Positions 34,700-46,633 of a stretch of DNA of 64,000 nt are shown here, in pieces (the stretch's first letter is position 1; each line of letters opens with the position of its first letter). The stretch is from Lactarius indigo. Taxonomy: Eukaryota > Basidiomycota > Agaricomycetes > Russulales > Russulaceae. Where the stretch lies: assembly GCA_025766275.1 (NCBI GenBank), contig JAFKAC010000003.1, positions 558,001 through 622,000 on the forward strand, in the 5' to 3' direction. The position numbers and the translations under genes are program-made. Under the pieces are notes generated by a model. That model was given only the letters and a program-made list of their open reading frames with translations, was not told where the DNA came from and did no database searches.

Positions 34700-34935
34700 G
34701 TTCCGGCGAGTATTGCCCCACTGATACTCGTGGCGGGGTGGGCTTCGCAGTCGGGGTCGCCACGGTCTAAGGCTCGGGTGCAGAGGACTTGCTGACGTTG
34801 TAACCCCCGACCTGTCGCCTATGCGAGGACATCTTCAGCTCCCTCGAAAACGACAAAATGGGGGGGGGGGGCGGCGAGGGTCTTGCTCGTCTTCTCGGAA
34901 CGCAATGCGCAGGTGAACCCGCGCTTGGACGACAT
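34700..34935 (-). pseudogene. Tandem array copy 3 of the small gene, decayed
   Basis: The ATG at 34935 and MSSKRGFTCALRSEKTSK match copy 2. The 5' splice donor GTTTGT has become TTTTGT, a G/C homopolymer (34860-34871) interrupts the end of exon 1, and exon 2 has a TAG where copy 2 has CAG (just before TVATPTAKPTPPRVSVG). The TATA box position reads CTATGCG-type sequence instead of TATAAAA. Together these say that this copy no longer makes the protein. Confidence 0.6.
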
Positions 34936-35745
34936 GTTTCAACTGGTAGATTTTTTTGGTCGGTGGATGTTCAAGTTAAGAGGACGAGGTTGTCTTGTGA
35001 CTGCTGTCCTCCTTCGCTCCTCTCGCCCTCTATGCGAGACGCCTCGCACTGGCAGACGTTGGCTAACACGTACTAGTGCCACGTCATCCTGGTGCGTGAT
35101 CTACTGCCACGGCCTATCATCTTATCGTTATCCCAAATGTATCTCATACGCAGCTGGTGGTTGTATTGAAAGGCCACGTCCTCTATTCTGGAACTCTATT
35201 CTGAAATATCTCAGCCTTGTCACCGTTTATCCTGCTGCGCGTGTCTACTACTATATGGACGCGGTCGCTAGCTAGCTGTAATCACCCAAGTGAGGGCGCC
35301 GCTGAATAAACAGAGCATAGTCTGGGTGTCATAACCATGTGCTTATCTACATTTACGGCGGGACGGTACAACGGCCATACAGGACTCCGAACGCGAGGGT
35401 TATCGGGCTCTGCTGGGTAGAGGGGACCGTGGGGCCTCACCAGGGTCATGGGAGGATTTCTGCTTCTTTTCTTGCTGTAGATGGTATATCTATGTGTTGG
35501 CATAGGATAGGCGGGAGTGATGATCGCTTTGGGCGATGGTTTGACTCAGACTTCCCTGTCACCTGGGATATTCCATACAGCTCGCGCAGGTGTTCTTACC
35601 CTATGTCAGACCCAAGAAGGATTTAGACTCCTGGACTTTAAATCCGGTTTTCGCCATGCCTTTGCCAGCTATGTGAACAACAGAGGGTGCCGTTTGCGAC
35701 CAACTTGAAGACCCGCTCGTCCGAATTCTAGGCTGTCAGACCTTC

Positions 35746-37301
35746 GAGACGTGTCGCGAGAAGAGATTGGGGTATTAAGGATGGTGTGTGGTACGTGGGC
35801 TTTCCTCCGAACTATCATTCCGTACCTGAAAACAACGAACCCGCTTGTATTTACTGTTATTGTTACAGCGTCTCGCTAGAGTACGTCCCGTACTGCCGTG
35901 TGGATTCGAAGTGGGGTGAACTTGCTGGTCAAGTGAATTAGACTGATCAGATCAGGCCTATTAGGCCTCGATCAGGCTCCGAGGTAGTTGGTACAGTCGG
36001 TGGAATAGCCTGAGCACGAAAGCAATGGAGAATGAGTGGTGCGTCAAAGCAAAGCAATTTTGAGCCTCGCGAGAAGGACACACGAAAAGAGTTCTGAGCA
36101 CAGGACGAGGATTTATTCGGAACTTGAGCTTGAGCTTGAGTACGTGCGCGGCGAGTCTCGGTGCATTCTTGAACCTCTCCCCAAGTCGTCCGCCTCTGGA
36201 AGTGCCAGCCGGGCCCGTGCGCAGTAAGTAAGAGCTTCAATTCCCATCATTCATCTGAAGTTCCAGCATACCTCCACCCTGCGCAGGGAAGGATGTCGCA
36301 TTCAGCTTATTGGCTTATCTTTGAGACATCGCGAGCTTCGAGCTTGTACACTAGTTCTTGACAACAGGTTCACTGGCGCTAGGCACTGGCCCCAGTCACG
36401 TAACTTCATCTACTGCCGAGTGGCAACTCCACTCCTCCGATCACGATCCCCACGCAGACAACAACAGAACTGTCACTCTCAAACGCATCGAAAAGCATTC
36501 TCAAAAACCGACAGCAAATATTGCAACGCCGTTGACTTATCTCAAAAATGAACGCAGAAAACAGCATGCTGTGCATACGCAAAGCCGCGGATGAAACGAC
36601 GATAACGATAACAATGTGTAAGATCGCTTACAGTAGTATCCACAGGACGTTATGTCAGATATAGCCCACATTTCAATTTTGCGTCATCCGCGTTAGCGGA
36701 AGAATCGAAAACAATTTTAATTGAGGGACCCTGATTACAGTGCATTCAAGGCGCATGTGAAAATTCATCTCATCTAGATGCGTTCATAGACCGCCTCACG
36801 CGATCAAAAAGGCTAAGCAGAGCGTCATTAACCACAATTTGCTCACCCCTGTGGGAGAACGCGACGCATAGATGCGCTATATTGTGCACAGACATACAGA
36901 TGTGTGGGTCCGTACAGTATCATGTGATTACGACTCGGAGTAGGACGAACGGAACGGGGAGGTGGCAGAGGAGAGTAGCAAACCGGCACAGTGGCATAGT
37001 TTGTTGAGAAATAAAGGGTAGGGGAGGAAGGGGGGAAGGTGTAATCCAAAGATGACATTTGGTTGGGTGTGTAGCGCATACACACGCACTCCGTGTCCTC
37101 TACCTGCCGTTTGCTGCATTGCATCCGCGGGTTCAAGCTCAAGGGGGGAGATATAAATGAAGCAGTAGTTGAGTTCGAGAAAGCGTGAGTAAATATTGTC
37201 GTAACGTGGGTTGGAACCCGACCAGAACGAGAAAGGAAGAAAAAAGCAGGGGGTCATTAAAGAGATAAGGCGGTATATGCGTCCGGCGCGTGTGGTCGTC
37301 G
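35746..37301. other. Intergenic, 1.55 kb, no gene supported
   Basis: There is no ORF with a recognisable domain. It contains a perfect 7+1+7 palindrome (AGGCCTA T TAGGCCT) at 35954-35968 inside a run of GATCAG-like words, and a short GAGCTT tandem near 36123-36140. The 3' flank of SHO1 begins at the right end. Confidence 0.4.
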
Positions 37302-38543
37302 TCAGATAATTTGGAGATAGTTTGACGGAGCAACTATGGGATGATAAACGCAAACGCGGATTAGAATCGGTGAGGAGATGGATGGCGGTACTACGTACTA
37401 CCAAGGGAGCCATCTTCCTTCCGTGCCTGCCACCACTTGCCGTTCTTGTCGATAATATCCAAAATTTCCCCCTTGGAAAAGGAAATCTCGTTCGGGTCGT
37501 CCGTTGACGCAGTATCTGTAGTGGCAATATTCAAAATCAGTACGATCGTTGTTGGGAAAGGACTCTGACGACGCACATGCATACAGCGCTTTTGCTTTGT
37601 AGGGGTACGCACTGTCCGATCCGATGCTAGTATCAGTAGGCAGTGGGGGTCCGCCACCTGCACCGATACCCGCGTTACCCGGGGTGCTCATCAAGGGCGA
37701 GTTGATGCCCTGAGGGCCGCTCGTGTCTGCGCCGAGTGCTGATTGCGCAGGTCCGGGGCTGACTGGTCCCACGACAGAGGTAGCGCTCCTCTGCGACTGG
37801 GGTGGGGCATTGTCGAGGGGATTGCTACCGATACCTGGCGCGAAGCTGTTATTGAGCTTCGTATCGTAGCCCGCGGAACCAATACCCGCGGCAGAATAGC
37901 CTCCGCCACCGCCATAACTGGCAGTGTTGTGCATTGAGGCTGTGCGCGTGCGACGGCGGCGCGAGGGAGGGGAGAGGCCACCCGTGCCGAGTGAATTGAA
38001 TAGGTAAAGCGAGAGCGAGTCCTCCTCGGACGTAAAATAGAGAACCCAAAGAATATCAACCATTGCGAGGATAAGCCAGCCAGCCGCGACAGCGTCGAGA
38101 GAGGCAGAATGGGTAAATATAGTTCGGTCAACGCCAATGACGGCGAAAACGATGGAAACTGATCCAAAAGTGATGATTTGAAGGCGGTGCATCGCTATCG
38201 AGTCGGATGCGAGGGTGTATACGACACCAAGGATGAGGAAAAGTTGTAACCAGATAGCAAACCAGAGGGTGCCGACGGCATTATGACCAACTAGAAGAAT
38301 GGTAGTATCCAAGCTGCGAGTCGAATACAAGTGGCGTTACTCACAGTCTGCTGTTGCGACAATCTGAGCTATGAAAGCGATGAACCACGCAAGCTAATTA
38401 TTTTCAGTTGTGAGTAAGAAAGAGACAGGGCTGAGAAAATGACAATAATGACTGACGACGGCAAATACAGAAGTGAACAAGAAGAGGTAGTGTGTGAGGA
38501 TGGGAGTGAAGTCAAGCCGCTCGTTACTGCCTCTTGGGGGCAT
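37302..38543 (-). CDS. SHO1: SHO1, SH3-containing osmosensor
   Basis: Membrane adaptor that activates the SHO1 branch of the HOG MAPK pathway by binding Pbs2 through its SH3 domain (known in yeast). Five exons (38543-38460, 38393-38345, 38290-37577, 37515-37402, 37333-37302) add up to 993 nt, 330 aa, with no frame break. Exon 1 starts [20 protein letters not shown]. Four hydrophobic helices follow: in exon 1, then [12 protein letters not shown], then [18 protein letters not shown] with [19 protein letters not shown], then [21 protein letters not shown] long Gly/Ser/Pro-rich linker leads to the SH3 domain, [40 protein letters not shown] and APSNYLQII. The last residues come from a separate exon of 10 codons. 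It is divergent from the serine-rich membrane protein gene, 203 bp apart. Confidence 0.9.
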
Positions 38544-38746
38544 GTTTGGGGAATGAAGTAGGTCTGAGGCGAGTCAGGATCACGAGGCACGGTAACAACC
38601 CCGGTCAGTGCGGCCCGGTATTTCTAAGCGAAACCCGTCGATCCGTGTGTCATCATCCTTTTCTTAACTCCATCCCGATCCCGATATCATAATGCTTTAT
38701 CTACCCTCCTCTACCCATATGCATCGGCCCCGAATTGCCTATTAGA

Positions 38747-39933
38747 ATGGTCCTCGCTTTGCGATACATTGTCGTGGCAATCTCTGTCGTACTTCACGCC
38801 TTCAGCGGCGTCTGCTTGGTCAGTTATCTTCTCTTTCATTCCCGGATGTCGTCTCAACCCCGACTATTTTCGCCGTCATCTCAGAGCATACTCGCTCTTC
38901 TCTTACAACACTTCTTTCCTTTCCTCAAGCAAGTCCCGCCAAGCTATTACTTTGACCACACGCACGACCTCTCACACCACCACTTTCCACGTCGCAGAGA
39001 TAGTGGTCATTCTACTTTTAGCACCACAAGCGATACCGCTTCATACGAAAGCTCGGAGCCGCCTCTTTCTATTTCAGAACCCGACCCTAAAGGCTGTCTT
39101 GACGACCACTTCACCTTATTAATGGCCTCACAGGCACGCGCACGCGCCGCCCGACATTCTTCGTTCACACTTTCCTCCTCTCTTTGGACACTAAAGGAAT
39201 ACCCAACTCCTTATCTGCCGCAAGTTGGCGAAGAACACGGGTCGACCACTGTCCCCGCTGATAAGCTATGCGATAGCTCGTCTATTGCCTCATCTGAACT
39301 TTCCACATCTCCACAAGAGGAAGGGTTCTCAGGGAAGTCGGGCACGACATCGAAGCGCTCTCGTTCTAGCCATCGGCGCCCATTTCGTCTTCTGCCATTT
39401 CACCGAAGAGGTTCTCGCTCGCTCTCTCCCTCAGGACCTCGAGAGTCACATCGCACATCTCCACCTCTGCGAAGAGCTTCCTCGAGCAGCAGAATCGACC
39501 GGGACCGTCGGTCCTCCGTTCTGAATTATGGTGCGTCACTTTCTCCGTCCGAGTTTCAAGGTCTGATTTCGCCACGAACGTGGATGGGGTATTTTCTATA
39601 ACAGTGCGGAGGGCCGCATCTGGGCACAGGAAAAGCAAAGAGACGAAACGCCAAGCCGATTCCGAGGGCGAGCCCTCGGCGTCTAGGGTGGGCCGGAGTC
39701 GCACCGACCCATATCAGGCCCCATACTTCTTCCCCAGCCCCATGTCACCAGGGGCATATGACTATGTGCGGCTGGTCCAGCACAATCGGAAACCTGTTTT
39801 GAGTGACCATGCCCACACCCCTATGTCAACTGATGGGCCGCTTCGTGCCGAGGATGAGGGACGCTCGTCGCCACCGTCTCGTGGGCGGCGGCGAAGCGTG
39901 TGGTCACACCGGAGGAGCTCCTCTCATTCATAG
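38747..39933 (+). CDS. Serine-rich protein with N-terminal membrane helix, 370 aa
   Basis: Two exons (38747-39530, 39605-39933) joined by a 74-nt intron (gtgcgt...aacag) give 370 aa in frame. The N-terminus has a hydrophobic helix (YIVVAISVVLHAFSGVCLVSYLLF) that could be a signal anchor. The rest is soluble, very rich in Ser, Arg and Pro, with patches such as RPFRLLPFHRR and SRSSHRR and a more ordered stretch DPYQAPYFFPSPMSPGAYDYVRL near the end. I do not recognise a family; an Agaricomycete-specific protein is likely. The start was chosen as the first ATG of the frame. The junction is supported because the second exon continues VRRAASGHRKSK with no stop. Confidence 0.55.
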
Positions 39934-41173
39934 CGATCGTGGTCTAGCAGCGGTGTCACTTTTCGTTCTATCTACGGTCTGTATTGTTCGGTATTTTCCC
40001 CTTCGGTATTTTCCCCTTGCAGTATTTTTGGGACCATGTTGCTCATGTTTCATCCTGCCAATCATGTATCAATCAATGTTCACCGCATTCCTCTTACTTA
40101 CTCTTCCATTTAATTTGACCAGCTTACAGGTTATCGCTTGTGGGGATGTTACGCCATACCGATGTGACTCTCGTGTCCAGTCCTCGGACAACTGTCCTCT
40201 AACGTTCCTCCATCATGGATCTGATTGTGGAGCATGCCTAGTTTACCTTGGCACGGACTGTCACGTAACTCGGGCTCAGCCCGGCATGCCGGGCTATCGC
40301 TATTCGCCCCCTCCTGAGTCGTTTCGTCGCTCCCATCTCGACATCCCGATTTCATCGCTGCACCTTCAAGTCCTTCCACCTGCCTCACCATCCGGGGTCT
40401 TCTAAACACGTGCAAATACACCCGTCTCAGCTAGAACGCCGCCTTGGCGTGAGCGCTCTGTAACACGGGTCGATCCAGACTGGAGGGAAGGGCAACCAGC
40501 GACAACATGAAAATCACCAAAGGCCTGACGGGAGAAAATCACATGGAAGACCCTGAAGCGGGGAAGATCCCTTGAACTCCTCGGTTGAGTAGCGCGCGAT
40601 GTTCTATCGCCCATATTAGCCACGCTGTACGGCAGCATTAATCTTTAAACGCCGGGACAATTTAGAATGGAATTGTCAGTGGACGATCAATGAAAGGCGT
40701 CAATTTTGGTCTTACCCAATCATGGTTCTGGAAATGTATATTCATGGCGACTTGCAAGCTGGCAGGTATTGAGACGAGAGATGAATATTGCGTGAATCTC
40801 GACGCCTGTTTACCGAAATGGTTCAGAGCCGTTTGTTCGGAACTGAAGTGTCCAGTCCCTCTCGTTGTTCAATCGTATACCGACAAAGAAGGGATTGGTT
40901 CCCAAAAAAAAAAAGTTGTATAGGTAGTACAACAAGATTATCATTATGAAGGCATCGCATGACGTGTACCTCGCAATAGCACATTCTTGAGTGCAAGCCC
41001 AAGTGCGAGTACTTGGAAAGAGGAAGACCACAAAAGAAGATAAGATAAGATGTAGATCTGTATCGGATGCAACGGCCCGACTGGAGCGGCTAAAGAGGCT
41101 AACAAGCCAACTTGGGTCCCCCGGCCCTGTCGTTGTCCGGGTTCTGGCTGTTACTGTCCCCCTTCCATCATAC
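39934..41173. other. Intergenic upstream of SIN3
   Basis: 1.24 kb with no supported gene. A 15-bp word (TTCGGTATTTTCCCC) is tandemly repeated at about 39989-40018. The 5' leader and promoter of SIN3 lie at the right end. A GTG-initiated extension of the SIN3 frame back to 40991 exists but was not used. Confidence 0.4.
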
Positions 41174-44100
41174 ATGATGCAAGCCCTTCCCCTCCCTAAG
41201 CCTCCTCTCCCGGTACGCGCACTAACGCCTGCAGATGGTCCCGTTCCCACTGCAGCCGAACATACACCCGCCTCAGCTGATCGGTCACCCCCACAACCTC
41301 TTCCTATCGTAGGCGCTCACGAGCCCCGATCTCTTCCTCGCTCGCCACGGCCGACTGTACCCAAGGATGAAAGTCCCGGAGTGCAGAACGGTCTAGGAGG
41401 AGCTAGTGGTACAAGTGGGGGTGGGAATTCAACACAACCCCCTCCATCTAGACTACGCTCGCACGACTCGCTCACTGGCGCGTCTGTGCGTCCCCGTTCG
41501 CGTGCGGCATCTGACAAGCCAGAGCCTGTGCAGACCGAGGGTAGTGGAAGTGGTGACGCCGCCACTATCGCCAGCGTTGCCAGCGCTGCCAACAGCAATA
41601 ACGGGAACAACCGCCCGTTAAACGTGACAGACGCGCTGAGCTACCTGGACGCGGTCAAGGTGCAATTCTACGACAAGCCAGACGTGTACAACCATTTCTT
41701 GGATATTATGAAGGATTTTAAAAGCCAAATGTGCGTCCTTCCGCCCACTTGCTTCTTTTTTTTTTCCCCGGTATCTTTATCCCCGTCTCCCTATCTTCGC
41801 ATGGGGTCCAACGGATGAGGCCTTTGGGGTCGTTTAATCGCGACGCGTCTACCCGCTTCGATTGCGCTACGCCATGCTTCAACGAAGCAACAGCGTCGAA
41901 TCACCTTGCGGCTCAAGGCGGGCCGCCTGCTATACCTAGGTGGTTGCCTTTTCTGGGGGTCACAACGTCGATCCGAGTCGTTGACTCACTCACGATTGCA
42001 TATTTTTATTCCTTGTTCCTCGTCCCTAGAAAGGGACTGACATGTCCTTTACAGAATCGATACTCCCGGAGTAATAGAGCGCGTGTCTATGCTCTTCCAT
42101 GGAAATCCCTACCTCATAGAGGGCTTCAATACCTTCCTTCCTCCGGGTTACCATATCAATGCCTCCGCCGACCCCAGCCTTATCACCGTCACGACTCCCC
42201 TCGGCACTGTCACCTCGAAAATCAGCTCGGGGACTCATTCAGCTGCCGTCGGCGGTCCCTCCTTCTATGGCTCACCCCATCCATATGCTCCCCAGGCTGG
42301 GGGTTCGCGCCCTGACACGCCTCTGGCTCGACTACATCCACCCCAAAGTTTCTCGCCCGCTCCCCAGGGACTTGCTACTGCCGTTGCATCCGTGCTCGGC
42401 AATATGGGTAACAAGACACAGGTGGAGCGAGCCCCGGCCGCTGAGTTCGACCATGCCATTCAATACCTCAACAAGATCAAGACCCGCTACCCCGATGATC
42501 AAAACAACACGTACAAGCAATTTCTAGAAATCCTGCAGACATACAGAAAAGAGCAACAAAGTTCTCTTAAAGACCCGGTGGGATATCAGCAAAGAGAACA
42601 AAGGATGATGCATGACGTGCGTGTCTCCCTTTATTTCCGATCTTTCCCGCCTTTGTTATTCCACCATGGGAACGCGCTCATATGCCCCCCAATAGGTCTA
42701 TATCCAGGTCCAGGCCCTCTTCAAAGACGAAGAGGACCTTCTCAGCGAGTTTAAAGACTTTCTACCGGAGATCGCTGGCACATCTACCCAGAAGGGCGGT
42801 CTTGTCGGTATTCGCCCCTATCCACTGGACAGTTCGAACACATCTGGGGCCATGTGGTCGCACGACACCACAGCGACGTCCTCGAACGCACCAAAAGGGA
42901 CTCAGCCTCCTTCGCGGCGGCGAAAAAGAGAGCAGCCGAAGGAGCCCCCACCACCTGTGGCGAAACAGCCGGAGACCACACGAGTAAGTGGCACATTACA
43001 ACGGCATGCTTTACGAGAGGAAACTCATCGATTGTGACTGGAAAAAAAGGATTCTCGTAAGCGACCACGTGTTGCCAGGCCGGCGGCGAAGAACCACGTG
43101 CAGTCCCCGACATTTACCAGCTACCAGACACCACCCTCGCCACTCCCTGGCCCTGCACACTTCGCTCAACACTCCCAGAACGTGTCTCAGTTCGGCCATA
43201 ACCTCCAGGGTCATCATGCGGCGCAGGCTGGGCCATCTTCGGTGCAATCGGTCGGGTCGAGCTCGCCACAGGACGAACTCATGTTCTTTGAGCGCGCCAA
43301 ACGTGCCCTCGAGGCGCGCGACGTGTATGACGACTTTTTGAAGCTGCTGAACATGTACACGCGCGACATCATCGACCTCAAGACACTCGTTGTCCGTGCG
43401 GAGAAGATCCTCGCAGACGACGCGCTGCTCGCCCAGTTCAAACGGCTAGTCAATTGGGACGATAGGATCGGCAATGTTAACTATGGCCCTCCAGGAAGTA
43501 TCAGGACTGGCCCACATGATGCGGCGCTGCCACGCCCCGTCGATGACGCGCAGAGTCCTAGTTACCGTCGGCTACCGGAAAGTGTAAGTTTGCCGAGATA
43601 TTCGTTTAACATTTTTTTTTTCCCTTGGCACCATTTTCTGACTGGCATCTTTATGTGATTAGGAAATACGCCTGGCGACGTCCGGACGGGACCAGCTCGC
43701 GCGCTCCGTACTAAACGACGAGTGGGTGTCCCACCCCACGTGGGCGTCGGAAGAAGCGGGCTTCGTGGCGCATAAGAAGAACTCGTTCGAGGAAGTGATC
43801 CATCGGTGCGAAGATGAGCGGCATGAATACCAAATCCAGCTTGAAGGCCTTTCACGCACCATCGGCATCCTAGAGCCCCTCGCGACTCGTCTGAACGAAA
43901 TGCCACTCGGGGAGCGCGCTGCACTGCGCCTGCGGCCGGACCTCGGCGGGCAGAGCCGATGGATTTACGTGCGTACACTCAAGAAGGTATACGGCAAGGA
44001 TGCGGGCACGGAAGTGTATCAAGCTCTGCAGGACGCGCCAGCAGTCGCCGTGCCCGTCGTGCTCGCGCGTCTGAAGCAGAAGAACGAAGAATGGCGCCGT

Positions 44101-46283
44101 GCGCAGCGCGAGTGGTCCCTCACGTGGCGGCAGGTTGACGCGCGCAACTTTTACAAGTCGCTCGACCACACGGGGATCAATTGCAAGCAGAACGACAAAA
44201 AGGCGATCACGACCAAGGCGTTCGTCACGGAGATCGACAACGTGCGGACGGAGGAAGAGACACAAGAGCGACAACAACTGCAGCAGCAGCAGCAACAACA
44301 ACAGCAACAACAGCAACAACAACAGAAGCGCACGCGCGAGAAGGGGGCGGGGTTCAACCGTGTCCGCCCCGCGTGCGCGCGGGGCTCTCTCGGCTTCCAG
44401 CTCTCGTACTCGTTCGCTGACTCTGGGGTGCTGTGCGACGCGCTCAAGCTCGTGTACTCGTACCTCGATCACAACCAGGCAACATACAGCCTCCCGGAGC
44501 GCCGCAGCGTCGAGCGCTTTCTCCGTGCATTCATGCCCGTGCTGTGCATGCTCCCGCCAGCCGCGTTCAATGCTGCGTGCGGCCCCCCGGAGATCGGCGT
44601 GGATGACGACTCCGGCGACGAGCAGCAAGTCGACGACGCCTCCGCCCGTACGCAGACCGCTGGTGGTAGTGGCAGTGGTAGTGGCTGCGGTGTTCACGCG
44701 GGGGATCTGCGCAAAAAACTCGCGCGCGCCGCGGCGCATGAAAAGAACGGCGCGGGTGCAGCCGATGTCGGCGGATCCCGTGTGTCGACCCCTGCCGATG
44801 GTCGCGACGTGCTCAATACCAAAGGGAAGGAGAAGGAGAAGGATGAGCGGCGGGGTGCGGTGGCGCAGGGCATCTGGATACGAGAATACCTGGCGGAGAG
44901 TGCCGTCGACATCCGAGACGCGCCCGTCCCCACACGGCCGTTTTTCTGCAACACGACGTTCTACACACTCTTGCGACTTTTGCAGGTACGTCTTTTCTAT
45001 TCGGGTGGGGCCCGTGATTACAGCTTCCCCCCATTCCCCCTTTAATTTTTTAACCCCCCTCTGTTTGAATGGCGTGTTCTAAATTTGGATTGTTGACATG
45101 CGGATGCCATAGCTGTTGTATTCCCGGCTGTCAAGCTGCAAAGAAGAGGGCCGGAAACACGCGCGACAAAGGTTCCGGCATTTGGTCGCCAATCCGATCG
45201 CGGTCGAGCTGGGAATGGACGACCCGCAAGGCCCGTCGAGCGTCCTGGAGCAAATCCTGCGGGACCGCAGCACTGAAGACAACGAAGAGGCCCTGTATCA
45301 GTATATGCTCGAGGCATGCGAAAAGCTCTTCATGAGCGAGCTGGACCAGGCGACTTTCGAGGAGCACATGCGGTGGTTCTTTGGGACCAAGGTTTGTAGA
45401 CGCCCACACAACAGGTGATCAACCAGGTGTAGGCCACGTCACTTACGTTGATCGCACGCAGGCGTTCCTTCTCTACACCGTGGACAAAATTGTCGCTTCT
45501 CTTATCAAACAGGTGGGGCTCACTTTTTTTTCCCCCTTGAGAACGGGATCCAAGTTTAGATATATCTTGCGGTGTGAACGTTTATTTTTGCTTTCAGGTC
45601 CAAACCATCGTATCCGACAACAAGTGTCAAGAGTTGTGGCACTTCCTCAGACGCCACCGAAGTGAAGTATCGTTCACGAGACAAGATATCATAAGGTACC
45701 GCCGAAAGGCAGAACACCACGTTGGTGGGGATGATAACCTGTATCGGGTAGAATGGGTGGGTGTGCTATTGTTGCTCTATTTGTGGGACAAACCAATCAA
45801 GGAATGAATGCAGAAACCCGAGGACAAGTCGTTGCACATCCAGTTGATGGGACCGGGGGAAGCAAGCGTGGACGACGCCCGTACGCCGGTGAACCGATGG
45901 AGAGAATACGTCGATTCGTATGTGACGGAATACCCCACAGAATGGATTCAGGGTGCGGGGCATAGTCAGCAGCCCCGTTTATTTGTCCGTAGGTGAGGCT
46001 GGACCGACCGAACAAATTTAATGTTGGTGCACTGATCAAATGGAGTCGGCGCTAATGAGTTATTCATAGAAATGTGACGTTCGATGATGCCTTGACATGT
46101 TCAATGGAGGGGGAATTGGGAATACGGATAAGCCTTGGGACATACAGGCTGTTCCATGAGAGCGGGACAGAATGGACGATGATGCGGAGTAGAGGGCGGG
46201 AAGAGGAGAGGATGCTGAGGGAGAGAGCACGGCAGCGAGAGGAAGATAGACGACGGCGACTAGGCGCAATGGTATTGGAGTAA
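41174..46283 (+). CDS. SIN3: SIN3 transcriptional co-repressor
   Basis: Scaffold of the Sin3/Rpd3 histone deacetylase complex in the nucleus. Ten exons (41174-41730, 42055-42616, 42696-42983, 43050-43583, 43663-44985, 45113-45391, 45462-45512, 45598-45756, 45814-45992, 46070-46283) sum to 4146 nt, 1381 aa, with no frame break. PAH1 (about aa 147-215) has [11 protein letters not shown] and [22 protein letters not shown]2 (about 316-398) has [15 protein letters not shown] and [23 protein letters not shown]3 (about 542-605) has [22 protein letters not shown]. The HDAC-interaction region starts near aa 647 with [21 protein letters not shown]. The C-terminal region has [11 protein letters not shown] and [18 protein letters not shown] polyglutamine tract lies within the HID. 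The first ATG in frame was taken as the start; more upstream exons are possible. Confidence 0.9.
44281..44325 (+). repeat. Polyglutamine (CAG/CAA) tract in SIN3
   Basis: Fifteen consecutive Gln codons, a mix of CAG and CAA, inside SIN3 exon 5. It follows a charged helix and precedes KRTREKG. The interrupted repeat should be moderately stable in length. Confidence 0.9.
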
Positions 46284-46633
46284 CGTGGTGCGCTGTTGTT
46301 GTTACGAGTAAATTTTAATATTTTGTGCGAGGGAGGATGACCATGAGCTAAAAATAGCGCGAGAGTGGCCATGTATTGGTCTTGCTTAAATAACTTAGCT
46401 CGAGTGCGCTCTCTCCCTCACCCGCTAACGTCCCTGTCCCGTCTCTGTGTCCCTATCCTTTATACCCTCATCTTCCTCTCCCCTCCCATCCCTCCTCTTG
46501 CTTTCCCCTTGGCTTTGGATGTATCCACTCTTATTCCGGCTAAATTGATCTATATTATCAGCCGGGGCGTAATTCTAACCAAACGATAAGCACCATATTT
46601 GCTTGGCCTTGGCGTTCATTATTCCTCGACTCC
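46284..46633. other. Short intergenic SIN3 to membrane protein gene
   Basis: 350 bp with a strong C/T-rich tract (about 46410-46510), typical of fungal core promoters, upstream of the next gene. No TATA-like or other named motif is evident. Confidence 0.35.

Larger units (their letters stand above)
32270..35745. repeat. Tandem array of three diverged units
   Basis: Three units follow one another. Landmarks occur at matching spacing: TTTCAACTGGTAGAT at 32748, 33689 and 34937; ATCCCAAATG at 32946, 33905 and 35131; and GTGAGGGCGCCGCTGAATAAA at about 34051 and 35291. Units two and three share sequence for about 1.2 kb (roughly 33.2-34.49 and 34.5-35.74). Unit one is shorter. Each unit contains one copy of a small minus-strand gene with its promoter. 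The copies differ by many substitutions, so the duplications are old. Confidence 0.75.

Noticed and set aside
18231..38543. Functional osmosensing cluster (DUF221 channel plus SHO1)
   Set aside because: The genes are about 15 kb apart with unrelated genes between and no shared promoter; the link is coincidental.
41220..41235. 22-nt mini-intron near the SIN3 start
   Set aside because: Donor, CTAAC and AG are present but far too close for splicing, and the frame is open without it.
43870..44739. Long minus-strand frame with a poly-Leu run
   Set aside because: It is the antisense shadow of the SIN3 polyglutamine exon.
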